The notes beneath the pieces are model-generated. The model saw only the letters and a program-made list of their open reading frames with translations. It made no database searches and was not told the DNA's origin. Made by a program: the position numbers and the translations under genes. 64,000 nt of DNA from UBA1081 sp045535305 (GTDB taxonomy: Bacteria > Bacillota > Clostridia > Oscillospirales > Acutalibacteraceae), in the NCBI GenBank assembly GCA_045535305.1, contig JAZSLJ010000069.1:51051-115050 (forward strand). The letters run 5' to 3'. Positions within the stretch are counted from its first letter, which is position 1. Every line of letters begins with the position of its first letter. This document shows positions 28,578 to 37,959 of this stretch, piece by piece.

Positions 28578-29243
28578 ATGAAAAAAATATTCATTGCCGC
28601 AGGGGTTATAATTTTTGTTGCAATTATTATATTTACAGTGGCACAGCTTACAGATTATGATACAACAAACAAGGGTGATAGCATAACAACTACCTGTGTC
28701 CATAAGTCTGAAACTCAGATTAATGTTGACGGATGGCTTCAAATTACAAAAATTTATGAATACAACGGAAGACTCGCAGTTGTGGCAGCAAATCTGTCAG
28801 ATGCAGATGTGGAATATGCTGTTCTCACAGCAAAGAACAAGGATATTTCCCTTTCTTTTAATATTTCCGTATTGTTGCGCGGAACAAAGGTAATACTTTT
28901 ATGTAATGAAGCAGTCGGTTTTGATGACAATGAAATATACACAGGCTGGAAGACAGAAAATATTGTTAATTTTGAAAAAACACCTGTAATGAATGAAGAT
29001 AATTTTGAGGTACGTGTGGCTGAAGGTTCAATATCAGTAAAAAATGTGTCAGGTGAGGACATAACATCAGATATAGTCATTTATTATAAGGATAAAGATG
29101 GCGATATGCTTAACGGCAGTTTAACACGCAGAGTCCGTGTATCCGGACTCAAAGCAAATTCGCAGACGTATATCAATGTTGACGGAATCAATGAAAACAA
29201 CTGTCAGATAATATTTACAGAGTATGATGATAAGAAAGTATAA
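28578..29243 (+). CDS. Membrane-anchored protein of unknown function
   Basis: 221 residues from the ATG at 28578 (site aaagcagg upstream; a TTG at 28560 is a poorer choice). One N-terminal membrane segment (about 3-25, IFIAAGVIIFVAIIIFTVAQL) is followed by an extracytoplasmic part predicted beta-rich, with an Ig-like feel: WLQITKIYEYNGRLAVVAANLSD and later ISVKNVSGEDITSDIVIYYKD. I do not recognise the family. It lies between the peptide and the HPr-kinase-like gene, overlaps the latter by 20 bases, and has no counterpart in the convergent cassette. A role in receiving or presenting the exported product is possible but unproven. Confidence 0.6.
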   Translation: MKKIFIAAGVIIFVAIIIFTVAQLTDYDTTNKGDSITTTCVHKSETQINVDGWLQITKIYEYNGRLAVVAANLSDADVEYAVLTAKNKDISLSFNISVLLRGTKVILLCNEAVGFDDNEIYTGWKTENIVNFEKTPVMNEDNFEVRVAEGSISVKNVSGEDITSDIVIYYKDKDGDMLNGSLTRRVRVSGLKANSQTYINVDGINENNCQIIFTEYDDKKV

Positions 29244-30072
29244 AATCGGTAATTTTACAATAGAGGTAAAGTCCCCGACGGATTTTCAGGATACAGAGCC
29301 ATATTCGTTGTTTTTGTATGACGGTGAGCAGACAGATTACAGCGTTGATGTGGAATTTACATCTGAATTGCCGAAGAAAATTGTAAATCCCTTCTATTCT
29401 TCACAGGATAAGGTCTGTGTTTATGATAATAATGTTTTGTGTTGCTTCTATAAATCTCACGATACTTTGGAAGAGTATTATGCTTGTCGTATTAAAGACG
29501 GAAAAAACATAAAAATCCATATTGATGATAAATACCGTGATATGCTGTGGACAAGAGTGATTTTTCATCTTATAGGTATTGAAGAGCTTGTTGCGGAAAA
29601 TAACGGATGTGTTCTTCATTCATCCTTTGTTGAAAAGAACGGCGGTGCAGTACTTTTTACAGGCCCTTGTTCAATAGGCAAATCAACACAGGCAAACCTT
29701 TGGAAAGAGTATGCCGATGCTTTTGTTGTCAATGGGGATAAAACATTTGTTTTTGAAAAAGACGGTGTTATTTTTGCCGCAGGAATACCTTTTTCGGGTT
29801 CATCCAAGGATTGCATTAACAGGGTAGTGCCAATTAAATCAATAATACGTCTTTATCAGGCTGATTGTAATACAGCAAAAAGGCTTACATCCGATACAGC
29901 CTTTTATGAGTTATATAAAAACTGTTACCCCGTGCCCTATTCACGGGATTGCACAGGTATGCTGATTGATTTTGTGCAGAAGCTGAGTCAGAGTTTGCCT
30001 GTATATGAATATGCCTGTCTTGCTGATGAAAGTGCAGTCAGGTACCTGGAGAGAGAGTTATGTCTGATTTAG
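29224..30072 (+). CDS. HPr kinase/phosphorylase-like protein (peptide-cluster type)
   Basis: 282 residues. The C-terminal half has the HPr-kinase fold marks: VLHSSFVEKNGGAVLFTGP leading into a P-loop GPCSIGKST (about 154-162), then VVNGDKTFVFEKDG and AAGIPFSGSS. It lacks the HprK/P N-terminal domain typical of carbon-catabolite control, and a different 120-residue region precedes the kinase core. Relatives in lasso-peptide clusters phosphorylate the C-terminal serine of the precursor; the peptide encoded at 28269 ends in Ser, making it a candidate substrate. Start at 29224, or the next ATG at 29227; overlaps the radical SAM gene by 13 bases. Paralogue of the protein encoded at 39083. Confidence 0.82.
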   Translation: MMIRKYKIGNFTIEVKSPTDFQDTEPYSLFLYDGEQTDYSVDVEFTSELPKKIVNPFYSSQDKVCVYDNNVLCCFYKSHDTLEEYYACRIKDGKNIKIHIDDKYRDMLWTRVIFHLIGIEELVAENNGCVLHSSFVEKNGGAVLFTGPCSIGKSTQANLWKEYADAFVVNGDKTFVFEKDGVIFAAGIPFSGSSKDCINRVVPIKSIIRLYQADCNTAKRLTSDTAFYELYKNCYPVPYSRDCTGMLIDFVQKLSQSLPVYEYACLADESAVRYLERELCLI

Positions 30073-31133
30073 CAGAGCCGTTATTGGTAAAATATCTTCA
30101 TAATAAGGGTGTGCGTGAGGGAATACCTGTTTCAGGCACTTTTGAGCTTACACAGCGTTGCAATTTCAGTTGTAAAATGTGTTATGTTCACGATTGTAAA
30201 CAGAAAACAGATCCTTTGCGTGCAGATGACTGGCTGAATCTTGCCCGACAGGCAAAGGATGCAGGTACGGTTTTTTTGCTACTTACAGGCGGAGAGCCTC
30301 TGTTGCGTGATGATTTTGAACAGATTTATACCTCTCTTATAAAAATGGGTTTTCTTGTTTCGATAAATACAAACGGTAGCTTGCTTCTGAATTATTCCGA
30401 CTTGTTTGACAAGCTTCCGCCCACACGCATAAATGTTTCACTCTACGGAGCAGACAATTCTTCATACAGACAGCTTTGCGGAAATGATGCTTTTGATAAG
30501 GTTGTAAACGCAATAAAGCATATGAAAAATCTTGGAATATCCTTGCGGTTTAACACAATTTTTACTCCTGAAAACATAGCAGATTATAAAAAAATTGCAG
30601 ATATTTCAAGGGAGTTGAATATTCCCCTTAAACCTACCACCTATTCATATCCCCCTATACGATTAAGAGAAAAAAATGAAAACGTCCGCTTTTCTCCCGA
30701 ATCAGCGGCCGAATATTCTTTTTTTATTGATGAATACCGTCTTGAAAAGGATTTTTACAGAAGAAAGATGGATAAGCTCCTTTCACTTCCGAAAGGACCG
30801 GAGGAAAATAAGATGCGATGCAGAGCAGGCAGAGCGTCGTTCTGGATAACTGCCGACGGTATAATGCGTCCATGCGGAATGATGCCTGAGCCTGACGGCA
30901 GACCGCTTATTGACGGATTTCAAAAAGCATGGCAGGATATAAAAGCCGCTACAGATGCAATCAGACTTCCTGAAGAATGTCTTACTTGTAAATATGCAGG
31001 CGTATGTAATGTGTGCGCTGCTATGTGCAAGGCGGAAACGGGGGATTTCGGCAAAACTCCTGATTATATCTGTCGAATGACAAAACAGCTTTATTCTATT
31101 GCAGAAAGTTGGAATTGGGATAATGAAAATTAA
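30060..31133 (+). CDS. Radical SAM/SPASM peptide-maturase
   Basis: 357 residues. Radical SAM cluster motif CNFSCKMC near residues 34-41 (C-x3-C-x2-C), followed by LLLTGGEPLLRDDFEQIY near 77-94, which binds S-adenosylmethionine. The C-terminal SPASM region has CRAGRASFWITADGIMRPCGM near 258-278, then CLTCKYAGVCNVCAAMC and a late Cys, enough to hold auxiliary iron-sulfur clusters. Such enzymes crosslink or epimerise ribosomal peptides. Overlaps the kinase gene before and the PqqD-like gene after, so all three are one translational unit. Paralogue of the protein encoded at 37960. Confidence 0.9.
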   Translation: MSDLAEPLLVKYLHNKGVREGIPVSGTFELTQRCNFSCKMCYVHDCKQKTDPLRADDWLNLARQAKDAGTVFLLLTGGEPLLRDDFEQIYTSLIKMGFLVSINTNGSLLLNYSDLFDKLPPTRINVSLYGADNSSYRQLCGNDAFDKVVNAIKHMKNLGISLRFNTIFTPENIADYKKIADISRELNIPLKPTTYSYPPIRLREKNENVRFSPESAAEYSFFIDEYRLEKDFYRRKMDKLLSLPKGPEENKMRCRAGRASFWITADGIMRPCGMMPEPDGRPLIDGFQKAWQDIKAATDAIRLPEECLTCKYAGVCNVCAAMCKAETGDFGKTPDYICRMTKQLYSIAESWNWDNEN

Positions 31134-31389
31134 AAAAGATATCATAATGAGAAAAGTAGGCTCAGACACAATTCTGATCCCCGTCGGAGAAGCGCTCAAA
31201 GAGCATAACGGATTGTTTATGTTGAGTGAAACTGCTTGCTTTTTGTGGGAACAGTTGCCCAGTTGCAGTTCGGTTAAAGAGCTGTCAGATAAACTGTTTG
31301 ATGAATATGACGTAACAAGAGAACAGGCTCTTTCTGATACACAGGAGTTTATTGATAAGCTTGTTGAACTTGAAATCATTGATAAATAA
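31123..31389 (+). CDS. PqqD-like peptide-recognition protein
   Basis: 88 residues from the ATG at 31123, which overlaps the radical SAM stop by 11 bases. The sequence IMRKVGSDTILIPVGEALKE, then NGLFMLSETACFLWEQL, then a helical C-terminal half (VKELSDKLFDEYDVTREQ) is the standard winged-helix pattern of PqqD-type RiPP recognition elements, which hold the leader peptide for the modifying enzyme. It is the only PqqD-like gene in the two cassettes and may serve both radical SAM enzymes. Confidence 0.85.
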   Translation: MKIKKDIIMRKVGSDTILIPVGEALKEHNGLFMLSETACFLWEQLPSCSSVKELSDKLFDEYDVTREQALSDTQEFIDKLVELEIIDK

Positions 31390-31395
31390 TAAAGC

Positions 31396-31437
31396 AAAGA
31401 GCTGTAAAAAAACGAAAGTTTTTTACAGCTCTTTTTT
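31396..31437 (+). terminator. Terminator of + strand peptide cassette
   Basis: Long stem aaagagctgtaaaaaa / ttttttacagctcttt with loop acgaaag, followed by a T run. It begins 7 bases after the PqqD-like stop. Confidence 0.92.
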
Positions 31438-31454
31438 TGTCTTTTAAGGCATAA

Positions 31455-31491
31455 AACAAAACTGACTCCGTTGCCGAAGTCAGTTTGTTTT
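31455..31491 (-). terminator. Terminator of minus strand VWA/peptide cassette
   Basis: Stem acaaaactgact / agtcagtttgt around a cggaa-type inner loop. On the minus strand it ends in a T-rich tract. It lies 20 bases past the stop of the second peptide gene, back to back with the + strand terminator, so the two cassettes converge and are insulated. Confidence 0.85.
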
Positions 31492-31511
31492 TATTTAATC
31501 ATAACTGATTT

Positions 31512-31748
31512 TTAAGATTCGAATGCGTGAGCAGCTCCGAGATCTGCAGATGTGAACTTGCAGTACATATCAATGGGAACCTTCTCTGCACAGGACTCAT
31601 TCATGCCGAAACTGTTGGCATTAAGGTCGATTACGCCACCGAGTATGCTTTCGATAAGCTCTTCATCAACTTTTACAACACATGAGCCGAATCCGCCGTT
31701 GCCGTTAGTTACAACAAGTGAGATAGTAGGTTTTATATAAGATTTCAT
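31512..31748 (-). CDS. Putative modified-peptide precursor, ends Phe-Glu-Ser
   Basis: 78 residues with an ATG start and a clean site (ggaggt) 8-9 bases upstream. Opening KSYIKPTIS and ending AHAFES match the peptide encoded at 28269 only at the two ends. The middle is different: a Gly/Asn patch (TNGNGGFGSC), a helix-like DEELIESILGGVIDL, then Cys53 and Cys63. Cys total three (23, 53, 63). No signal peptide. The gene starts 1 base after the giant VWA gene's stop, the same order as giant protein then peptide in the other cassette. Likely substrate of the radical SAM and kinase genes upstream in the same operon. Confidence 0.68.
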   Translation of the reverse strand: MKSYIKPTISLVVTNGNGGFGSCVVKVDEELIESILGGVIDLNANSFGMNESCAEKVPIDMYCKFTSADLGAAHAFES

Positions 31749-31749
31749 T

Positions 31750-34700
31750 TTATTTACCTCCCATCACAGTGTACAAAGATTTGAAAAATTCTACAACGCG
31801 TTCAATGAATGATCTGATCTTATTGATGAATGCCTCGAATGTCAATCCGATTGAATCGTCAGAATCGTCGGTTTCGGGAACGTAGTCGGGGATTGAACCT
31901 TCAACATCAAGATCCGGATCGGGATTTTCAACAGGAGAATCCGGCATAAGATCGGGATTGATAACAGGCTCATCAACAGGAGGCTGATTGGGTACAACCT
32001 CTTCTGCGGGCATAGCCATCATCATTCTCATTCTGGGCAGAGCAGACATCATTACGGGCATAATACCGCCGTTTACAACCTTGATGTTACAAACAGCAAG
32101 AAGTCCGCTGCCTGTGTTCTGAACAGTTACCGTGCCGTCAGCTGCGACATAATCTGTTATGTCATAATACATTTCAGTTGAGCTCTTGACCTCGAATTCT
32201 TTACCGCCGATTTTTGCTTTGGGTGAACCGCTAACAGCACGAAGGCTTATCATAATTTTCTGAGAACCGGGTCTGACATTGAAGCCGATTGAATTATCAG
32301 CAGTCAGGTAAACCTCGTTCATGGGAGCCTTAGAGTCGACGTTGGCGTAGTTTGCGAATTCAATTGTTTCGTTTGTATTACCCTCAACGTAAGCAACAAG
32401 ACTGGAGTTTGAGCTTGAAATGATATTGCCGTAATCGTCGGTTGTTGCAAGAGAGTTGATAACATTGAAATACATTGAGCCGCGTTCGGATTCAATATAA
32501 TCAGCAGTTGCTTCACCCATAGAGTTATAAACTCTGAAACCGTCGAAGTAGTTGTTAAGCGTGCTGAAATCTCTGTCAGCGCCTCTTGTAAGAGCAAATG
32601 TGCTTACTGCAGGAGCCGCAGCGCCTGTACCGCCATTGAAAACAGAATTTTCATCAGCGAAAAGCACTTCGATATCTGCATCAAGAAGTTCTTCCATACC
32701 GATTGATGTAAGAAGTGCTTCTGCAGCCATATCCTTAATGTCAGGTGTGTAGAAGTTTACTGTGTTTGCAGAATAAAGTGATCTTGTCTTAGGTCTTGCA
32801 TTTACCATAGCAGATAAATAAGCTGCAGTAATTTCAACAGTATATGTGCCGTGTCCGTCCTTATTTTCATGATGAACAATAGGTACCTGACTGAGGATAT
32901 TATTGCTGTTAAGATGTGCAGTATCAGTGTAGTAGGTATCGATAATATATGCTTTTTCGATTGAACCGTCCTGTCTCTTGATAGCTATAACCTGAATACC
33001 TGTCTGAGGTCCGCATGCAGAAACAATATCAACAGCAGAACCTGTGTAATTGAATTTCAGAGTTTCGCTTCGGTTGTTGTTATTTGAAACAACAGCATTG
33101 TAAGCAGAACCGTTTGAGAAATCACCGATATTACCGTTGTAAACGTTATCATAGCCGTAAACATCGCTTGAAGATGTAAGAGACTGATACTTACCGGTTA
33201 ATGCTGCACCGGCTGTCTGCCATGCAACACCGCTGCCGCTTACAGAAGCTGAATTTTCTTCAAAAAGAACGTTTGAAGCGGGAACAATGTTGATTCGGAA
33301 CCAGTCATAAGTGCCGTCATCACGCTGAATGAGAACATAACCTCTTGATTTAGCTTCATCAGCGGAAGCACCGGGCTGAAGACTGTACAGAAGATCCTGT
33401 TTATCCTGTGTGAAACCGATAATTGCATTACTATTGACGGGATCGTTCAGTAAAGTGCTGTAAGTTGTCTGCTTTTTGGGAAGGTAATCAACAGACTGAA
33501 GCGTACCGTTGACATCAATATCAAGCATATTCACGCCGAAGTCAAGAATATAGGTATATTCGGGAAGTGAGAAATGCTCAGTGGGGAAGAGCTTGAATTC
33601 CTTACCCTGGTTCATCATTGAAGCATCCTGATAAATAGCCGTTGTATTTGTATTGTTGATGTTTGTATTGTTAAGCTCAGCATTGACATTTGGTGTAACA
33701 CCTGTGAATGTAATAACAAGCTTCTTTGCATTTCCCTCTTTAGCAGTAGAAGGAGAAACAAAATGCTTTGAATAATCGTAACCGGTTACAGTAACGGTAT
33801 TGTTATTGATCGTCGGTGTCTTAAGACCCGAAACATAGGGCTCTTCAAAATAAAGTCTGTCAAGGCCGTCGTATGCAGCATCTGCATAGTTTACCGTAAC
33901 GTCTGCATTTGAAAGGTCGAATGCGCTACTTATCTGTTCACGGACAACAGAGTCCGCATCAAGCTTTGCAAGAGCGTTTTCGCTGTTTGATGTAATGGAT
34001 TCAAACATCTTGTTTACAAGGTTGTCAAGGTTCAGGGAGCTTCCTGTAGGAACGTCAATGCGGTACTCAACCTCATTGATATCTCTGTCGCCGGGATTAT
34101 CAAGACTTTCAGCAAAGATAAACTCGGATGAAGTATAGTCCATATATGCATCCATATCAAATCCGCCCAACGAGTTATTACCCATCTGAACAGTATATAC
34201 GTATGCACCCTGATCCTTTGACTTGCGGGTTTCGGCAATAGCCTTGTTTGCAGTTTGTTTTGCAACATCTGCATTATTACCGATACCGGGGATACCGTCA
34301 GTAATCATAATGATACATGCACTTCTGTTACCGTCTGCAAGATAGTTTGCATCAGAATTTGAAACAATATTGTTAGCCATTTCAAAGCCGTAGTTTGAAT
34401 ATGTATCGGGGTCTCCGTTCCATGTAACGATATTGTTGACAATTCTTCTTACGGTCGGGAAGCCTGAAACATTAAAGAAAGCATTCTTATAGTTTGCTGC
34501 AGAAATTGAATTAGCACCGTTGTACTGTACCATTGAAGCACCTGCATTGGTATACATACCGTTATTAAGGTAGCTTTCACCTGAATCGGAACCGAACTGA
34601 ACAACAGCTATTCTGTGTGCAAGACCTGTTTTTGCAGATTCACTTTCAATTTTATAAGTAAGTCTTTCAACAGCATTCTGCATAGCAAGAAGTCTTGAAC

Positions 34701-37700
34701 AGTTGCCGTATGAGTAGTAAGAAGCTCTTGTATCACCGTAATCATTCGTATACTGATAATTCATAACTTCATAGTTAGCTCTTTTGTTGGTTGAGTTTCT
34801 TGAGCTATGATAGTCAGTTCTGTTTTTGTCGGCTTTAACGTCAGCAATAACAGCAGCCTGATTTGCCCAACCCAGATTTTGTTGATTTGCAAGGAAATTC
34901 GCTTCTGTGATTCTGTAGCTGCTGTCCTGATCCCAGTCCGCACCACCGGAGAAGTTGCCGTGAGTCATAAAACCGAACTTTGAAAGACGATAGCATCGTT
35001 TACTTACAGGATGTTCAGCCCATAACCAGATATCTCGGGTGTAGCTACTATCTTTTTTGTTGAATGCAACATATATACTGCCGAATTCTCCGTCCGGGAA
35101 TTTATAGTAGAAGTTACTTTTATGTGCAGTATTATAGTTATCTCCTTCACCAAAGAAACTGTCACTCTTATCACCGCAAGCCTGATTCATTTTGAGTGCA
35201 GACCAGTTGTTAAGATCTGTATGGTAACCTGTTGCGTCATTGTTATTTGTCATTGAGCCTGATGCGTCAAGTACAAAGATAAAGTCTGTGGGTCTTTCAT
35301 CAACCTTCTGATACTGTGTGGGGCTGATTGCATAAGTTTCAAGGTCGATTTTGTAGGTACCGTCTGCCTGAAGCTCTGCTTTGAGGTCTGTGAAAACTCG
35401 TGTAGTATAAGTATCTGCATATTCATCAGGAACACGCTTGTAAATCTGCATTTCGCCAAGTGCAACATCAACCGGCGTATCCATTATGTTACCTGATTCA
35501 TTTACGGGTTTACCTTTAAGTCCGTCAGCATGGAATGTACCGGGAACCTCTTCAAGACCGTGATAAGCAGGAACATAACCTGATTTACCGTGGTTTGAAT
35601 AGTAATTTGTATAAGCATCAAGATAGTTCTGATATCTGCCGTCATTACACCAGAGATAATATGAAGTGTCTCCCTCATAACGGAAATAGAAGTTTCCGTT
35701 TCCTACTTCGTCAATCTTTATTCTGTCAAGATTTGTTCTTGCATCTGTAGTCATTGCAAAAAGACGGCTGCCGAAATACAGATGGTTATTTTTTGAATAG
35801 AAAGGATCGGTATTGTTTATACGGAGCTGTCCTGTTTTTGTACCTGTAATTCTCCAACGGATAGAGCGGTTTGCATCATCTTCGTCTGTTATGTAAAGGT
35901 CGCCGTTGTCTTCATCTTTTGAATAGGTTGTAATCGGGTAACCTACAATACCCATAGCATCGCCGGAGTTTGCCTGTGTGCCTGCATCCTGCTTTGGAAG
36001 CTTATTGTTGCCGTAACCGCCGAATGCATCAAGTGCATAAATAATATTTTTCTGGGTAACGGGGTCTTTTAATGTAGATTCAAAAACAATGATGTAGTCG
36101 TCAGTATCAGTAATTTCACTGAGTGAATTAACTTTTTCATAATGGCTTAAAGCAACGTCTTCCTTGAGTCTGGTTTCGCCCATAATTGCGTACTGGTCGA
36201 TTTTCCAGATAACGTCAATAGGCTCATTACATTTGCTGCTTTCCTTGCCGTTATATGCCCATGCAGCACCCTCACCGAACATATAGAGGTTATCGTTCAT
36301 AACACAGAGTGCTTCACCCATATAAAACATCTTGTCGAGGTAGTTATAGGCACCATTCTGACCGTTGTTACCGTTATCGCCGCCGAAACGGGTCATTTTG
36401 TTAAGACTAAGCACGTGGCAAGGGCGGGTTCTGCCGTTAATTACAAGATTGCTGTCGCCGGGTGAGTTGATATCAAGATCACCGACCATAAGCTCTCTTG
36501 TATGGTTAGTACCTGATTCACGCTTCCATGAACGGCTTATATAAATTTTGCCTTTATAAACCATTGCGTACTGGAATTTATCCATTCCGGGGAACAGGAT
36601 AACATGAGTGGGGTTACCTGCACAGCCGACACCTTCATAATGAGAATCAGGTGTAAAGCCCTTTGGCTCAACATACTCTGTGATTGAAATGTCAGTCATT
36701 GCAAAATCACGTGCAGCAGTAATGCTATCCTGGTCAAAACGCATTGAGTATGTACCGGTATAAGAACCGTTTGTTGACTGTGTAGTGGGCCAGGAGCTGT
36801 CTGCTCCTGCGGGCTTAAGACCTGCAGTGAATACCATCTGATAGTGATATTTACCGTTAGCAAGAGGTGTAATTGTTGTCTGCTGAGACTGTTTTACATT
36901 ACAGTGAGTGCCGTTAGGCGCAAACATATAAATGTCGCTGAGATTGTTGGTTGAAATAAATTCAATTTTATATTTCTTACCTTCGGTAAGAGTTACTGAT
37001 GCGAAACTGGGGCAGATTTCACCAACAGGTGTTCCTCCATAGGCGATTGAACCTCTTATTTCTGCGTTGGCACCGTCAACATTGAAAGTTTTATAAGTCA
37101 TTGTTGAGCCGCCTGCAGAAGCCGTCTGATCTGCTGTTGAATCATTATTGAGCTTGATACGGTTATAGTTTGTTGAAAGGTAATACCATTCTTCTGCAGA
37201 AGAATTACCGTGAAGCTCATAACCTACGATCATACTGTTTGATGAACTGTGAGCAGATGTCTTATAACGGTCATCACCGTCATAATAGAAGTTACCTGCC
37301 CAGAGAACACCGTCTTCATAACAGCAGTATGATGTTGCCGCACCGCCAAGCTCACCGCCGCAGTTGATACTGCCCTGAAGTCTTACTTCTTTTACGGTGC
37401 CGTTGGGAACATCAAGCTCTGAAAGAGGGAAATAACTGATGTTACTGCCTGTATCTGCATAGTAGAAGTTGTATTTTGATGCAGCAATACCGCCGCCGTG
37501 GCTGGTATTCACAGAGCCGTTTGCATTAAGGATTTTGAAAAGGGCAACGAATTCTGTTGTAACAGCATCAAGAGCATAAATAACCGAATGCTTACCTGCT
37601 CCGCTTGCATCGTAAGCAGAGATAAGAATCCATTCCTTTTCTTCCCAATAGGTCATACCCTGAGGAGTATAGTCATTACTTGATGAAAGTCCGGGAATGA

Positions 37701-37938
37701 CAAAATTTGTGGGGCTGTTAGAGTCTCGTCCAAGGAAAAACCTATCCTGATAGCTTTTGTAAAGGCTTTCGTAGTTGGAAACAACTCTTGTCTGTGTGAT
37801 TCCGCCGAGATTAATATCAGCAGCGGATGATTTAAGGTTAAAAATTGAGAAATCAATCCCAAAATCTACACCTGAAAACATTCCGAATACCATTATTGCA
37901 CAAAGCAGTAATGATATTATTCTTTTTCCTGTTTTCAT
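31750..37938 (-). CDS. Giant secreted VWA-domain surface protein
   Basis: 2062 residues from the ATG at 37938, chosen because it is 8 bases after the ggagg site and gives MKTGKRIISLLLCAIMVFGM, a signal peptide; two earlier ATGs are too close to that site. The first 860 or so residues look like a beta-rich, propeller-like region. A von Willebrand factor A domain spans about 885-1230 with the metal site FVLDASGSM and a late MITDGIPG strand. The C-terminal 400 or so residues resemble those of the GH2 giant (NEVYLTADNSIGFNV versus NELYLAKDQAVAFEI; both carry VQNTG and a Met/Arg stretch), then an acidic linker and a closing amphipathic helix FINKIRSFIERVVEFFKSLY. No LPxTG. Probably an adhesin or matrix protein. 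Confidence 0.85.
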   Translation of the reverse strand: MKTGKRIISLLLCAIMVFGMFSGVDFGIDFSIFNLKSSAADINLGGITQTRVVSNYESLYKSYQDRFFLGRDSNSPTNFVIPGLSSSNDYTPQGMTYWEEKEWILISAYDASGAGKHSVIYALDAVTTEFVALFKILNANGSVNTSHGGGIAASKYNFYYADTGSNISYFPLSELDVPNGTVKEVRLQGSINCGGELGGAATSYCCYEDGVLWAGNFYYDGDDRYKTSAHSSSNSMIVGYELHGNSSAEEWYYLSTNYNRIKLNNDSTADQTASAGGSTMTYKTFNVDGANAEIRGSIAYGGTPVGEICPSFASVTLTEGKKYKIEFISTNNLSDIYMFAPNGTHCNVKQSQQTTITPLANGKYHYQMVFTAGLKPAGADSSWPTTQSTNGSYTGTYSMRFDQDSITAARDFAMTDISITEYVEPKGFTPDSHYEGVGCAGNPTHVILFPGMDKFQYAMVYKGKIYISRSWKRESGTNHTRELMVGDLDINSPGDSNLVINGRTRPCHVLSLNKMTRFGGDNGNNGQNGAYNYLDKMFYMGEALCVMNDNLYMFGEGAAWAYNGKESSKCNEPIDVIWKIDQYAIMGETRLKEDVALSHYEKVNSLSEITDTDDYIIVFESTLKDPVTQKNIIYALDAFGGYGNNKLPKQDAGTQANSGDAMGIVGYPITTYSKDEDNGDLYITDEDDANRSIRWRITGTKTGQLRINNTDPFYSKNNHLYFGSRLFAMTTDARTNLDRIKIDEVGNGNFYFRYEGDTSYYLWCNDGRYQNYLDAYTNYYSNHGKSGYVPAYHGLEEVPGTFHADGLKGKPVNESGNIMDTPVDVALGEMQIYKRVPDEYADTYTTRVFTDLKAELQADGTYKIDLETYAISPTQYQKVDERPTDFIFVLDASGSMTNNNDATGYHTDLNNWSALKMNQACGDKSDSFFGEGDNYNTAHKSNFYYKFPDGEFGSIYVAFNKKDSSYTRDIWLWAEHPVSKRCYRLSKFGFMTHGNFSGGADWDQDSSYRITEANFLANQQNLGWANQAAVIADVKADKNRTDYHSSRNSTNKRANYEVMNYQYTNDYGDTRASYYSYGNCSRLLAMQNAVERLTYKIESESAKTGLAHRIAVVQFGSDSGESYLNNGMYTNAGASMVQYNGANSISAANYKNAFFNVSGFPTVRRIVNNIVTWNGDPDTYSNYGFEMANNIVSNSDANYLADGNRSACIIMITDGIPGIGNNADVAKQTANKAIAETRKSKDQGAYVYTVQMGNNSLGGFDMDAYMDYTSSEFIFAESLDNPGDRDINEVEYRIDVPTGSSLNLDNLVNKMFESITSNSENALAKLDADSVVREQISSAFDLSNADVTVNYADAAYDGLDRLYFEEPYVSGLKTPTINNNTVTVTGYDYSKHFVSPSTAKEGNAKKLVITFTGVTPNVNAELNNTNINNTNTTAIYQDASMMNQGKEFKLFPTEHFSLPEYTYILDFGVNMLDIDVNGTLQSVDYLPKKQTTYSTLLNDPVNSNAIIGFTQDKQDLLYSLQPGASADEAKSRGYVLIQRDDGTYDWFRINIVPASNVLFEENSASVSGSGVAWQTAGAALTGKYQSLTSSSDVYGYDNVYNGNIGDFSNGSAYNAVVSNNNNRSETLKFNYTGSAVDIVSACGPQTGIQVIAIKRQDGSIEKAYIIDTYYTDTAHLNSNNILSQVPIVHHENKDGHGTYTVEITAAYLSAMVNARPKTRSLYSANTVNFYTPDIKDMAAEALLTSIGMEELLDADIEVLFADENSVFNGGTGAAAPAVSTFALTRGADRDFSTLNNYFDGFRVYNSMGEATADYIESERGSMYFNVINSLATTDDYGNIISSSNSSLVAYVEGNTNETIEFANYANVDSKAPMNEVYLTADNSIGFNVRPGSQKIMISLRAVSGSPKAKIGGKEFEVKSSTEMYYDITDYVAADGTVTVQNTGSGLLAVCNIKVVNGGIMPVMMSALPRMRMMMAMPAEEVVPNQPPVDEPVINPDLMPDSPVENPDPDLDVEGSIPDYVPETDDSDDSIGLTFEAFINKIRSFIERVVEFFKSLYTVMGGK

Positions 37939-37959
37939 TTTCATTACCTCCATGAAAAT

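Noticed and set aside
28269..31389. Lasso-peptide biosynthesis cluster
   Set aside because: HPr-kinase-like and nucleotidyltransferase genes recall lasso clusters, but there is no asparagine-synthetase-like cyclase and no transglutaminase-like protease; radical SAM enzymes take their place.
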